Notes: generated from the sequence alone by a model not told the origin. A stretch of DNA of 64,000 bases from an uncultured Actinomycetes bacterium (GCA_937926105.1 CALANS010000182.1:167343-231342), one strand, 5' to 3'; counted from the stretch's first letter, positions 38,696 through 46,691 are shown. Translations and numbers: made by a program.

Positions 38696-38826
38696 TCGTC
38701 GTGCCGAGCCTTGTCGCGCGATGGATTAATGCGCCGCCGCGGGCCGTTCCCGGAGACGCGACCGCGGGTGTGCACGCCGTCCTCCAGTCGGCGTAAGGCG
38801 ACAACACCTATGCGTGGTGCACTGAA

Positions 38827-38858
38827 GGAAACTTACGACGATGACCGGGTCAGGTCAA
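38827..38858 (-). promoter_or_regulatory. Predicted namZ promoter with overlapping MurR operator
   Basis: On the minus strand a -35 box TTGACC (38858-38853), a 17-base spacer and a -10 box TAAGTT (38835-38830) form the best SigA-type promoter in the window. The element GGAAACTTAC (38827-38836, plus strand) exactly covers the -10. The same element recurs in front of the murR-like gene, so repression by that RpiR protein is the natural reading. Confidence 0.7.
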
Positions 38859-38889
38859 CAGTCCGTGATGTGCCAACTGCGGTCAGTGA

Positions 38890-39798
38890 TCAGTATCGGC
38901 GGGTGCGGCGCCCGATCCGCGCGTTGACAGCGGCATAGGTGCGCTCCAATGCCCGCTCGGTGGCGGGCAGGTTCCGTTGCGCCACGGCAACAAACAGGCA
39001 GTCCACCACGGTGAGCGCGGCAATCCTGCTGCCGAGCGCGCCGGACCGGAACGCGGTCTCCCGGGCGGCTGTGGTCAGCACCAGGTCTGCCACCGCCGTG
39101 ATGGCTGATCCTGGGAAGTTCGTCACCGCTACGGTGGTGGCGCCGTGGCTCTGCGCCTCGGACAGGGCGTCGATGGTGTCCTGGGTGGCACCGCTGTGCG
39201 AGATTCCGATGGCCACGTCACGCCGACCCAGCAACGACGCGGAGGGCACCGCCACATGGTGATCGATCCACGCGAAGCTCACCCGGCCGATCCGGTGCAG
39301 CTTCATCTGCAGGTCCAGCGCCACGATCGAACTGGCACCCACGCCGTAGATGTCGACCCGGCGCGCCGACAGTACCGCGTCGACGACCTCGCGGAGGGTT
39401 TCCTGGTCGACCTGTTCGACGGTCTCCTGTACGGCTCTGCTGTCGGCGTAGCCGATCTTGCTGACGACGGTGGCGATGTCGTCGTCCGCACCGACGTCGC
39501 CACCCGGGACCACGCCGACGGACTGCACCTGCTCCGCGGCCGCCGCCGCGGCCAGCGCAAGACGCAACTCCGGGTAGCCGGCGAAGCCCAACGCCTGGGC
39601 GAAGCGCACCACGGTGGCCTGTGAAGTGGAAGCGGCTTCGGCCATGTCGGAGATGGTCTTGGCCGATCCCGAGGTGGGATCGGCCAGCACCACCTCGGCG
39701 ACCCGGCGCTCGGACGGCGCGAGGCCGGGCAGGGCGGCACGGATGGTCACCAGCACGTTGCGGGATCTGCTGTGCTGGCGATCGCGGGCGGGGGCCAC
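38890..39798 (-). CDS. RpiR/MurR-family transcriptional regulator
   Basis: 302 residues. N-terminal RpiR helix-turn-helix (about 15-80: LPGLAPSERRVAEVVLADP, then DMAEAASTSQATVVRF) and a C-terminal SIS sugar-isomerase-like domain (about 120-260) with VDIYGVGASSIVALD and IGISHSGATQDTIDAL, which binds phosphosugars. In Bacillus and E. coli the homologue MurR senses MurNAc-6-phosphate and represses MurNAc catabolism. The GTG at 39798 follows GGAAGG (8-base spacing) with AGGAGG just before; the longer frame to 39969 is not supported. It lies directly upstream of namZ on the same strand and is divergent from the GH3 gene. Confidence 0.9.
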   Translation of the reverse strand: MAPARDRQHSRSRNVLVTIRAALPGLAPSERRVAEVVLADPTSGSAKTISDMAEAASTSQATVVRFAQALGFAGYPELRLALAAAAAAEQVQSVGVVPGGDVGADDDIATVVSKIGYADSRAVQETVEQVDQETLREVVDAVLSARRVDIYGVGASSIVALDLQMKLHRIGRVSFAWIDHHVAVPSASLLGRRDVAIGISHSGATQDTIDALSEAQSHGATTVAVTNFPGSAITAVADLVLTTAARETAFRSGALGSRIAALTVVDCLFVAVAQRNLPATERALERTYAAVNARIGRRTRRY

Positions 39799-40146
39799 GG
39801 ATCCACCTTCCTCCTGCCGGGACCAGTGCCGCCATCCAATCACGGCCATCCGGAAGTTTCCTACATGGTGCCCGAAACGCCGGCGTGATCCGCCCGGTGG
39901 GGCGTCCGCTGTAGTCGTCGAGCCAGCCCTCATTGCGAGTGCGCTCGGCCGGCCAGCGTGACCGCCCACATGGGTGCCACGTCCGATTTATTGACAGGGC
40001 AAGGCCTTTCGGGGCAGTCAATTCGACCGGAGCTATTGACACCAGCTATTGACACCAAGGATCGGGCGGTGCCACGATCCCGGTATCGGGCACGTGACCT
40101 GCCGCTTCGGTGGGGTCGCGTCGTGCCATCCAGTCGGGAGGCTGCC
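39799..40146. other. Divergent control region between the murR-like gene and the GH3 gene
   Basis: 348 bases without a supported gene. It contains the second copy of the putative operator (39852-39861). Two near-adjacent copies of TATTGACA(C)CA occur at about 40033-40055, and TTGACAGGGC lies at about 39990; these TTGACA-like hexamers could be -35 boxes for the GH3 gene, but no paired -10 stands out. Confidence 0.5.
39852..39861. promoter_or_regulatory. Second putative MurR operator
   Basis: GGAAGTTTCC on the plus strand, read on the minus strand as GGAAACTTCC. It differs by one base from the element over the namZ -10 box, and the similarity extends upstream (TG-A/T-A before GGAAAC). It is itself an inverted repeat (GGAA-N2-TTCC) and lies 54 bases before the murR-like start. 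Confidence 0.65.
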
Positions 40147-41298
40147 ATGTCCGCACATCCCACCCCGCTGAGCCGGAGGACTCTGCTGCGCGCCGGCGGT
40201 GTGGCGGCCGCGGGCGCGGCCATCGGCGTGGCGGTAGCACCGTCGGCGCAGGCAGCGGTGCCGGTCGCGCCCCCGTGGCAGGTGCGCCTGTCACCCGAGC
40301 AGCAGGTCGGGCAGCGCGTCATCTTCTCGTATCCGGGGCCGACTCCGCCGGATGATCTGCTCGCCGGAATCGCCGCCGGGATGGTGGGCGGCCTGATCTT
40401 CTTCGGCGAGAACATCACCAGCCTGGACCAGATCGCGCAGGTGGTCGCGGAGCTCCGGAAGGTGCACGCGCAGAGTCCTACCCGCGGCACGCCCCTGCTA
40501 TTCATGACCGATCAGGAGGGCGGCTACATCCGGCGGTTGCGTGGTCAGGAGCCCGTGCTGTCGGAGAAGGCGATCGGGCTGTCCGCGGATCCGGTGGCGG
40601 AGGCGACGCACGCCGGTGCGGGTGCCGGTGCCGCCCTGCGGAACGTGGGCATGAACCTGAACCTGGCGCCGGTGCAGGATGTATTCCGCGAGGAGGACAA
40701 CTTCGATGACCAGTGGGAGCGGTCCTACAGTTCCGATCCGGTGATGTGCAGCGCGCTCGGAGCGGCGTTCGTCCGGGCGCAGCAGGCCACGGGCGTGGCG
40801 TCGACGGCCAAGCATTTCCCCGGACTGGGCGCGGCTACTCAGGAGCAGAACACCGACCTCGGTCCGGTCACCCTCACGCAGCCGGCGTCCGAGATCCGAG
40901 CCGTCGACGAGTACGCCTTCACCGGCCCGATCGATGCCGGGGTGGATCTGGTGATGACGTCGTGGGCGCTCTATCCGGCGATCGATCCGGACTTTCCGGC
41001 CGGGCTGTCCGAGCGACTCGTGCAGGGCGAGCTGCGTCACCGGCTGCACTTCTCCGGTGTGACGATCACCGACGCGTTGGAGGCCGGTGCCATCGATGCC
41101 TTCGGCGGGTCGGGCGAACGCGCCGTGCTCGCGGCGCAGGCGGGCATGGACGTGATCCTGTGCTCCGGTCGGGACGTGGACCAGGGGATGCAGGCGGTGC
41201 AGGCGATAACGGCGGCCCTGCGGGGACGTCGACTGGACCCTGGGCAATTCGTGTCCGCGCTGCGCAGGGTGCAGCGGCTGCGCACGCGGTTGTTCTAG
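40147..41298 (+). CDS. Exported glycoside hydrolase family 3 protein, NagZ-like
   Basis: 383 residues with a Tat signal (SRRTLLRAGGVAAAGAAIG) ending near residue 37. GH3 N-terminal barrel features: VGQRVIFSYPG, GLIFFGENI, FMTDQEGGYIRRLRG, LAPVQDVF, STAKHFPGLGAAT and the nucleophile Asp in VTITDALEAGAI. NagZ enzymes hydrolyse GlcNAc-beta-1,4 bonds in muropeptides. The usual Asp-Ser-His acid/base loop after KHFPG is replaced by QNTDLG, so the catalytic His is missing. ATG 40147 follows GGGAGG by 5 bases. Divergent from the murR-like gene and part of the recycling locus by content; whether it is an active N-acetylglucosaminidase is open. Confidence 0.82.
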   Translation: MSAHPTPLSRRTLLRAGGVAAAGAAIGVAVAPSAQAAVPVAPPWQVRLSPEQQVGQRVIFSYPGPTPPDDLLAGIAAGMVGGLIFFGENITSLDQIAQVVAELRKVHAQSPTRGTPLLFMTDQEGGYIRRLRGQEPVLSEKAIGLSADPVAEATHAGAGAGAALRNVGMNLNLAPVQDVFREEDNFDDQWERSYSSDPVMCSALGAAFVRAQQATGVASTAKHFPGLGAATQEQNTDLGPVTLTQPASEIRAVDEYAFTGPIDAGVDLVMTSWALYPAIDPDFPAGLSERLVQGELRHRLHFSGVTITDALEAGAIDAFGGSGERAVLAAQAGMDVILCSGRDVDQGMQAVQAITAALRGRRLDPGQFVSALRRVQRLRTRLF

Positions 41299-41367
41299 GG
41301 CCCGCGTTCTCGACCGTCGCCGGCCCGGACGCGCCCCGTCGCAGGCCCGGAGCGATACGTGGGAACA

Positions 41368-41398
41368 GCACCGACCATGATCACACCATGGCCGGTGC
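41368..41398 (+). terminator. Hairpin after the GH3 gene
   Basis: GCACCGACCATG (41368-41379) and CATGGCCGGTGC (41387-41398) pair at 11 of 12 positions around a 7-base loop. No U-tract follows. It lies between two convergent units, the GH3 gene and the tRNA, and could end either transcript. Confidence 0.5.
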
Positions 41399-41417
41399 AC
41401 GCGTATGTGCTGGTCGG

Positions 41418-41491
41418 TGCCCCCGGTGAGACTCGAACTCACACTGGACGGGTTTTGAATCCGTTGCCTCTGCCAATTGGGCTACGGGGGC
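41418..41491 (-). tRNA. tRNA-Leu (anticodon CAA)
   Basis: 74-base cloverleaf on the minus strand. Acceptor arms GCCCCCG and CGGGGGC pair perfectly. A short D arm (GCC/GGC), the anticodon arm ACGGA-TTCAAAA-CCCGT, a 5-base variable loop and the T arm GTGAG-TTCGAGT-CTCAC follow. The loop puts CAA at 34-36. Two points are odd for leucine: the variable arm is short (class I) and the top anticodon-stem pair is A-C. The CCA end is not encoded (ACCG follows). A tRNA upstream of pdtaR is also present in mycobacteria. Confidence 0.85.
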
Positions 41492-41620
41492 GTGGTCGGT
41501 GACCGTGCACGATCGTACCGTCCCGGCTCGTGGGCTGCGGCAGCCCGATACCCGCGCGGCGCACGGGGCGCGACGCGATCGTTACGCTGTTCGACGGCGG
41601 ATCGACGGAGGGGAGCGCAC

Positions 41621-42244
41621 GTGCTGGACAGTGACCAGTCGCCCTCAGCCGAGTCGACCGAACCTGTCGGGCGCCGCGTGCTGATCGCCGAGGACGAGGC
41701 CTTGATCCGGCTCGACCTGGCCGAGATGCTGGCCGAGGAGGGCTACCTGGTCGTGGGCCAGGCGGTCGACGGGGTGAGCGCGGTGCAGCTGGCCACCGAA
41801 TTGCGCCCCGACCTGGTGATCTTGGACGTCAAGATGCCGCGCAAGGACGGGCTCGACGCGGCCGCCGAGATCGTGGAGGCGCAGATCGCTCCGGTGATCA
41901 TCCTGACGGCCTTCTCCCAGCGGGAGCTGGTGCAGCGCGCCCGAGACGCCGGCGCCATGGCCTACCTGGTCAAGCCGTTCTCGAAGGCCGACCTGCTGCC
42001 CGCCATCGAGTTGGCCGTCGCGCGGTTCGCCGAGCTCGCCGCGCTGCGCGCCGAGGTCGCCGATGTCACCCATCGCCTGGAGGTCCGCAAGGTACTCGAT
42101 CGCGCCAAGGGGCTGCTGATGGCCCGCCAGCGGATGACAGAGCAGGAGGCGTTCCGCTGGATCCAGCGCAGCGCGATGGACCGGCGCACCTCGATGGAGG
42201 CCGTCGCCGAGGCCGTCGTGCAGGGGCTGTCCGCGCCGGATTGA
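41621..42244 (+). CDS. pdtaR: Response regulator with ANTAR RNA-binding domain
   Basis: 207 residues. Receiver domain (about 18-135): acidic pocket EDEA, phospho-acceptor Asp in LVILDVKMPRKDG, Thr in ILTAFS and Lys in YLVKPF. After a coiled-coil linker the ANTAR domain (about 150-205) shows RKVLDRAKGLLMARQRMTEQ and AFRWIQRSAMDRRTSM (adjacent blocks), which bind paired hexaloop RNA hairpins to prevent termination. In M. tuberculosis PdtaR is phosphorylated by PdtaS and controls ethanolamine/lipid genes; the kinase is not in this window. GTG 41621 has a GGAGGGGAG site; a TACGCT -10-like box is at 41583-41588. Confidence 0.93.
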   Translation: MLDSDQSPSAESTEPVGRRVLIAEDEALIRLDLAEMLAEEGYLVVGQAVDGVSAVQLATELRPDLVILDVKMPRKDGLDAAAEIVEAQIAPVIILTAFSQRELVQRARDAGAMAYLVKPFSKADLLPAIELAVARFAELAALRAEVADVTHRLEVRKVLDRAKGLLMARQRMTEQEAFRWIQRSAMDRRTSMEAVAEAVVQGLSAPD

Positions 42245-42390
42245 GGCCGCCGTGCGCAGCGTCTGACGTCTCAAGATGCGATGCCTGTCCGATTCAGGTA
42301 ACAATCTAGGACCACGGCGTGTCGGCCGGGTGGGACGGATCGAGGCCCCGGCCTAGGATTCACGTCACCCGCCCACGGCACCAGCGATCG

Positions 42391-43788
42391 ATGAAGCGGA
42401 GGAACGCCTTGCGCGCACGCCTGACGTCGATCGTGCTGGCGGTCCTGTTTGCCGCGTTCGTCGTGGCGACGACGGCCGGCGCCGCCTGGGCCGCGGAGCC
42501 CGGTGGATCGTCGGGTCAGCCCACCGCGCCAGCAGCGTCCAGCGCCGCTGCGGGACCCGCCGAGGCGATCCAGGGAACCCTGAAGGGCCCGGTCGGCGAG
42601 GGCGGTGCCTCCGGGCCGATCGAGGGCGCGAAGATCACCGTCACTCAGGACGGCAAGGACATCGGAACCGCGACCACCGGCAAGGACGGCACCTGGCTGA
42701 TCGCCGTGCCGAAGGCCGGCACCTACCAGGTGACGCTGGACGTCGCGTCGCTGCCCAAGACCGTGCAGCTGCGCACCGAGGGAGCGGAGACCATCCCCGC
42801 CCTGATCGTGCAGCCGAACTCGACGAAGTTCGCGATCTTCCCGCTGGTCAAGGAGGGGGAGGGGACCGGGGCCGGGGGCGGCGGCAGCGGATCCGGACAG
42901 CTGGCGTACATGCTGTCGGTGGCCCAGGCCGGGCTCGAATTCGGCCTGATCATCGCGATGACCGCGGTCGGCCTGTCGCTCATCTTCGGAACCACCCGCC
43001 TGATCAACTTCGCGCACGGCGAGCTGGTCACGATCGGCGCGGTCGTCGCCTATACCTTTGGTACCTCACCGTTCCAGTGGCCGTTCCTGCTCGCCATCGT
43101 TCTCGCCATCGTCGCGGTGGCGTTCCTGGGCGGCGTGCTCGAGGCGGGGTTGTGGAAGCCGCTGCGTAAGCGCGGAACCGGCCTGATCCAGATGTTCATC
43201 ATCTCGATCGGACTGTCGCTGCTGTTGCGCAACGGCATCCAATACTTCTTCGGATCCAGCCGCGAGCAGTACCAGCAGGTGTTGCCCAGCAACTCGCTGT
43301 CGCTCGGCGCCTTCACCATTTCGGTCAGCGACCTGATCATCATGCTGGTCTCGATCGTGATCCTGATAGGCGTCGCGGTCATGCTGCAACGCACCCGGAT
43401 GGGCAAGTCGATGCGGGCCCTGGCCGATAACCGGGATCTCGCCGAGGCGTCCGGCATCAACGTCGACCGCGTGGTGCTGCAGGTGTGGATCATCGGCGGT
43501 GGGCTGGCGGCCCTCGGCGGCGTCCTGTACGGACTACTGCCCAGCGCGGCCGTGTCCTTCGACATGGGCTTCCATCTGCTGCTGCTGATGTTCGCCGGGA
43601 TCATCCTCGGCGGCCTCGGCAGCGCCTACGGAGCCATGCTGGGCAGCATCGTCGTCGGCTTGGTGGCGCAGTTCTCCACCGTGTGGTTCCCCGCCGAGTT
43701 GGAGAACGCCTGGGCCCTGCTCGTGCTGATCATCGTCCTGCTGGTTCGCCCGCAGGGCATCCTCGGTCGACTCCAGCGAGCGGGATAG
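42391..43788 (+). CDS. LivH-type ABC permease with N-terminal secreted beta domain
   Basis: 465 residues, about 170 more than a usual LivH. Residues 1-35 form a signal peptide (LTSIVLAVLFAAFVVATTAG). Residues about 57-155 are an extracellular beta-sandwich resembling carboxypeptidase-regulatory or Cna-B repeats (KITVTQDGKDIGTATTGKDG). A Gly-rich linker follows, then the permease from residue 170 with GLSLIFGTTRLINFAHGEL, the typical LivH opening block, and about eight helices. The fused domain would sit next to the lipoprotein LivK outside the membrane. Start ATG 42391 is chosen because the signal peptide begins there; no strong ribosome site is visible. First gene of the liv operon. Confidence 0.85.
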   Translation: MKRRNALRARLTSIVLAVLFAAFVVATTAGAAWAAEPGGSSGQPTAPAASSAAAGPAEAIQGTLKGPVGEGGASGPIEGAKITVTQDGKDIGTATTGKDGTWLIAVPKAGTYQVTLDVASLPKTVQLRTEGAETIPALIVQPNSTKFAIFPLVKEGEGTGAGGGGSGSGQLAYMLSVAQAGLEFGLIIAMTAVGLSLIFGTTRLINFAHGELVTIGAVVAYTFGTSPFQWPFLLAIVLAIVAVAFLGGVLEAGLWKPLRKRGTGLIQMFIISIGLSLLLRNGIQYFFGSSREQYQQVLPSNSLSLGAFTISVSDLIIMLVSIVILIGVAVMLQRTRMGKSMRALADNRDLAEASGINVDRVVLQVWIIGGGLAALGGVLYGLLPSAAVSFDMGFHLLLLMFAGIILGGLGSAYGAMLGSIVVGLVAQFSTVWFPAELENAWALLVLIIVLLVRPQGILGRLQRAG

Positions 43789-43800
43789 GGGGTCACCGAC

Positions 43801-44766
43801 ATGGACTGGAACGGCATCTTCTCGGGTGCGCTCAGCGACATGATCGGCCCGTTCGCGGCCATCTACGCGCTGGCGGCCGTGGGTCTGAACCTGCACTTCG
43901 GCTACACCGGACTGCTCAACTTCGGGCACGTCGCCTTCATGCTGGTCGGTGCCTACGGCGTCGAAGTGGGCGTGGTGACGTTCGGTCTGTCGTTCTGGCT
44001 CGGGCTGCTGATCGCCATTGCCGCATCCATCGTGCTGGCGGTGATCCTGGGCATCCCGACGCTGCGGCTACGCGGCGACTATCTGGCCATCGCCACCATC
44101 GCGGCAGCCGAGGTCCTTCGGTTGTTCTTCAACTCGAGCTACACGCAATCGGTGACGAATGGATCGTTCGGGATCGGGCCGGCCAACGGGACCTTCGCCT
44201 CGCTCAGCCCGTTCGTCGGCGCCAAGACCTATCAGCTGTGGAAGTTCCAGTACACCGGCGCCACGCTGTGGGTCATGATCGTCACCTGGGTGCTGGTGAT
44301 CCTCGGGTGCATCCTGATGTTCCTGCTGATGCGCAGCCCGTGGGGGCGGGTGCTGCGGTCCGTCCGGGAGGACGAGCTGGCGGCCCGCAGCCTGGGCAAG
44401 AACGTCTACAGCTTCAAGATGCAGAGCCTGGTACTGGGCGGTGTCATCGGTGGGCTGGCCGGCGTGATGTACGCGATGGAGGTGCCCGTCCAGTACCCCA
44501 ACAACTTCATGCCGGAGATCACCTTCTATCTGTGGGTGATCGTGATCCTCGGCGGCGCCGGACGGATCCTCGGACCGGTGCTCGGGTCCATCATCTTCTG
44601 GTTCGTCTTCAGCTTCCTCGGCTCGTTCCTCACCGGGCTGTTCCCCAACTCCAATGTGGGCGCCGCTCGCATTGCGATCGTCGGGGTGATCCTGATGCTG
44701 CTGATGGTGTTCCGGCCCGCCGGCATCCTCGGGAACAAGGAGGAGATGCGCCTTGAGGTCCGCTGA
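43801..44766 (+). CDS. LivM-type ABC permease
   Basis: 321 residues and about eight helices. The opening NLHFGYTGLLNFGHVAFMLVGAY is characteristic (two overlapping motifs, GYTGLLNFGH and AFMLVGAY). It partners LivH to form the pore. It starts 12 bases after livH and its end overlaps the start of the ATPase gene. The EAA-like loop is VREDELAARSLGKNVYSFK. Substrates of this family include branched-chain amino acids, amides and urea. Confidence 0.9.
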   Translation: MDWNGIFSGALSDMIGPFAAIYALAAVGLNLHFGYTGLLNFGHVAFMLVGAYGVEVGVVTFGLSFWLGLLIAIAASIVLAVILGIPTLRLRGDYLAIATIAAAEVLRLFFNSSYTQSVTNGSFGIGPANGTFASLSPFVGAKTYQLWKFQYTGATLWVMIVTWVLVILGCILMFLLMRSPWGRVLRSVREDELAARSLGKNVYSFKMQSLVLGGVIGGLAGVMYAMEVPVQYPNNFMPEITFYLWVIVILGGAGRILGPVLGSIIFWFVFSFLGSFLTGLFPNSNVGAARIAIVGVILMLLMVFRPAGILGNKEEMRLEVR

Positions 44767-45841
44767 CGATCAGGTCGGCGCGCTGCCTGGCGGCGCTGGC
44801 ACCGGCTCCGGCACCGCCGAACCAGCGGTGACGGGGGCCCCGGCGGCCGCCAATCCGGAAGCCGAGACCATCGATCCCACCCTGATCGAGGGGCGCGAGC
44901 AGACGCTGCATGCGCAACAGCAGATCGCCGAGGAACCGAGCCCGGCCGCCCGTGCTCTGGCCGGCACCGCCGCGATCCCGGGGGTGCCCAAGCCCGACCC
45001 GATCCTGGTGGCCGATCACGTCAGCCGGCGATTCGGGGGGCTGACGGCGGTCAACGTCGAGCACCTGGAGGTACAGCGCGGCACCATCACGGCGTTGATC
45101 GGCCCGAATGGCGCCGGCAAGTCCACGTTCTTCAACCTGGTGTCGGGATTCGACAAGCCGTCCAGCGGCCGCTGGTCCTTCAACGGCCGCAACATCACCG
45201 GCATGCCCGCCTACCGCATTGCCCGGCTGGGCATGGTGCGCACCTTCCAGCTCACCAAGGCGCTGACCAGGATGACGGCGCTGGAGAACATGATGCTCGG
45301 CGCCACCGGGCAGACCGGCGAGCGCTTCCTGCCGGCCCTGCTCGCACCGTCCTGGAAGAGCCAGGACAGGGCGATCGAGCAGCGGGCCGATGCGCTGCTG
45401 GAGCGGTTCAACCTGGCGCACATGCGGGACAACTTCGCCGGCACCATGTCCGGCGGGCAGCGCAAGCTGCTGGAGATGGCCCGGGCGATGATGGTCGAAC
45501 CGGAGCTGATCATGCTCGACGAGCCGATGGCCGGTGTGAACCCGGCGCTGACCCAGTCGCTGCTCGGGCACATCCAGGCGCTGCGCGACGATGGCACCTC
45601 CATCATTCTGGTGGAGCACGACATGGACGTGATCATGTCGATCAGCGACTGGATCATCTGCTTCGCCGAGGGCGCGGTGATCGCCGAGGGCCGCCCGGAC
45701 GACATCCGGTCCAACCAGGCCGTGGTCGATGCCTATCTCGGCGCCCACCGGGCGTTGCCGGCCGCTGCGCAGGGCTCGCCGGCCGACCGGGGCCCGGGCC
45801 CCGGATCACCCTCGGAGGAGGGGAGCGACGATGGCTCCTGA
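44753..45841 (+). CDS. LivG-type ABC ATPase
   Basis: 362 residues from TTG 44753, which has AGGAGG about 9 bases upstream and overlaps livM by 14 bases. About 80 non-conserved Ala/Pro/Glu-rich residues precede the ATPase domain, which begins near ILVADHVSRRFGGLTAV. Walker A GPNGAGKST, signature MSGGQRKLLEMARA, Walker B LIMLDEPMAGVNP and the H-loop ILVEHDMDVIM are intact. The C-terminal tail is Pro/Ser-rich. A later start that removes the N-terminal extension cannot be excluded. Confidence 0.9.
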   Translation: MRSADDQVGALPGGAGTGSGTAEPAVTGAPAAANPEAETIDPTLIEGREQTLHAQQQIAEEPSPAARALAGTAAIPGVPKPDPILVADHVSRRFGGLTAVNVEHLEVQRGTITALIGPNGAGKSTFFNLVSGFDKPSSGRWSFNGRNITGMPAYRIARLGMVRTFQLTKALTRMTALENMMLGATGQTGERFLPALLAPSWKSQDRAIEQRADALLERFNLAHMRDNFAGTMSGGQRKLLEMARAMMVEPELIMLDEPMAGVNPALTQSLLGHIQALRDDGTSIILVEHDMDVIMSISDWIICFAEGAVIAEGRPDDIRSNQAVVDAYLGAHRALPAAAQGSPADRGPGPGSPSEEGSDDGS

Positions 45842-46592
45842 TCAGCCGGCTGTGGCGGCATCGGATGCGCCCATTCTGGCCTCGGTCGACCTGGTCGCCG
45901 GGTACATTCCCGGCGTCAACATCCTCAACGGGTGCAGCGTGCACGTCACCCGTGGTGAATTGGTGGGCATCATCGGCCCGAATGGCGCCGGCAAGTCGAC
46001 GCTGATCAAGTCGATGTTCGGGCTGGTCCCGGTGCGCGGTGGGCAGGTGCTGCTCAGTGGTGACGACATCAGCTCGCTGCCGGCGCACAAGCTGGTCGCG
46101 CGCGGCCTTGGCTATGTTCCGCAGAACAACAACGTGTTCCCCTCATTGACCATCGAGGAGAATCTGCAGATGGGGATCTATTTGCGCCCCAAGGAGTTCC
46201 GCACCCGATACCAGGTGATCACGGAGATGTTCCCGGTGCTGCACCAGCGCCGCAGCCAGAAGTGCGGATCGCTGTCCGGCGGAGAGCGGCAGGTGGTGGC
46301 CATGGGCCGCGCGCTGATGACCGATCCGCAGGTGCTGTTCCTGGACGAGCCCTCCGCGGGACTCTCACCGATCATGCAGGACTCGGTGTTCGCCTCCATC
46401 AAGACCATCAACTCCTCTGGCGTGTCCATCCTGATGGTGGAGCAGAACGCCCGCAGCTGCCTGGAGATCGCCCACCGGGGATATGTGCTGGACCAGGGCC
46501 GTGATGCCTACACCGGGACCGGCCACGACCTGCTGGGCGATCCGAAGGTGATCGAGCTGTATCTCGGAACGCTGGCCCGCGTCGGTAACTGA
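45831..46592 (+). CDS. LivF-type ABC ATPase
   Basis: 253 residues. Walker A GPNGAGKST, signature LSGGERQVVAMGRA, Walker B VLFLDEPSAGLSP and H-loop ILMVEQNARSCLEIAHRG. The marker GYVPQNNNVFPSLTIEENL is typical for LivF. ATG 45831 follows GAGGAGGGGAG and overlaps the end of the LivG gene by 11 bases. It forms the ATPase heterodimer with LivG. A large symmetric hairpin ends the operon. Confidence 0.93.
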   Translation: MAPDQPAVAASDAPILASVDLVAGYIPGVNILNGCSVHVTRGELVGIIGPNGAGKSTLIKSMFGLVPVRGGQVLLSGDDISSLPAHKLVARGLGYVPQNNNVFPSLTIEENLQMGIYLRPKEFRTRYQVITEMFPVLHQRRSQKCGSLSGGERQVVAMGRALMTDPQVLFLDEPSAGLSPIMQDSVFASIKTINSSGVSILMVEQNARSCLEIAHRGYVLDQGRDAYTGTGHDLLGDPKVIELYLGTLARVGN

Positions 46593-46653
46593 CCGGCCGC
46601 CTTTCCGGGTTGCCCCACCCCAGCACGCCGCGCTCCCACTGACAGCCAACGAC

Positions 46654-46691
46654 ATCAGGCCCCACCCGGGCGAACCCGGGCGGGGCCTGAT
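46654..46691. terminator. Bidirectional hairpin between livF and livK
   Basis: ATCAGGCCCC-A-CCCGGG-CGAA-CCCGGG-C-GGGGCCTGAT: a 16-pair hairpin with one mismatch and a GC-clamped CGAA tetraloop. It lies between two convergent genes and is almost symmetric, so it can serve both. Confidence 0.8.

Larger units (their letters stand above)
38575..38889. other. Intergenic leader of the namZ operon
   Basis: 315 bases between the murR-like stop and the namZ start. It contains the predicted promoter/operator at 38827-38858, a tandem 16-bp repeat at 38664-38695, and otherwise no supported gene. It implies a 5' leader of about 250 bases, long for this window. Confidence 0.6.
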
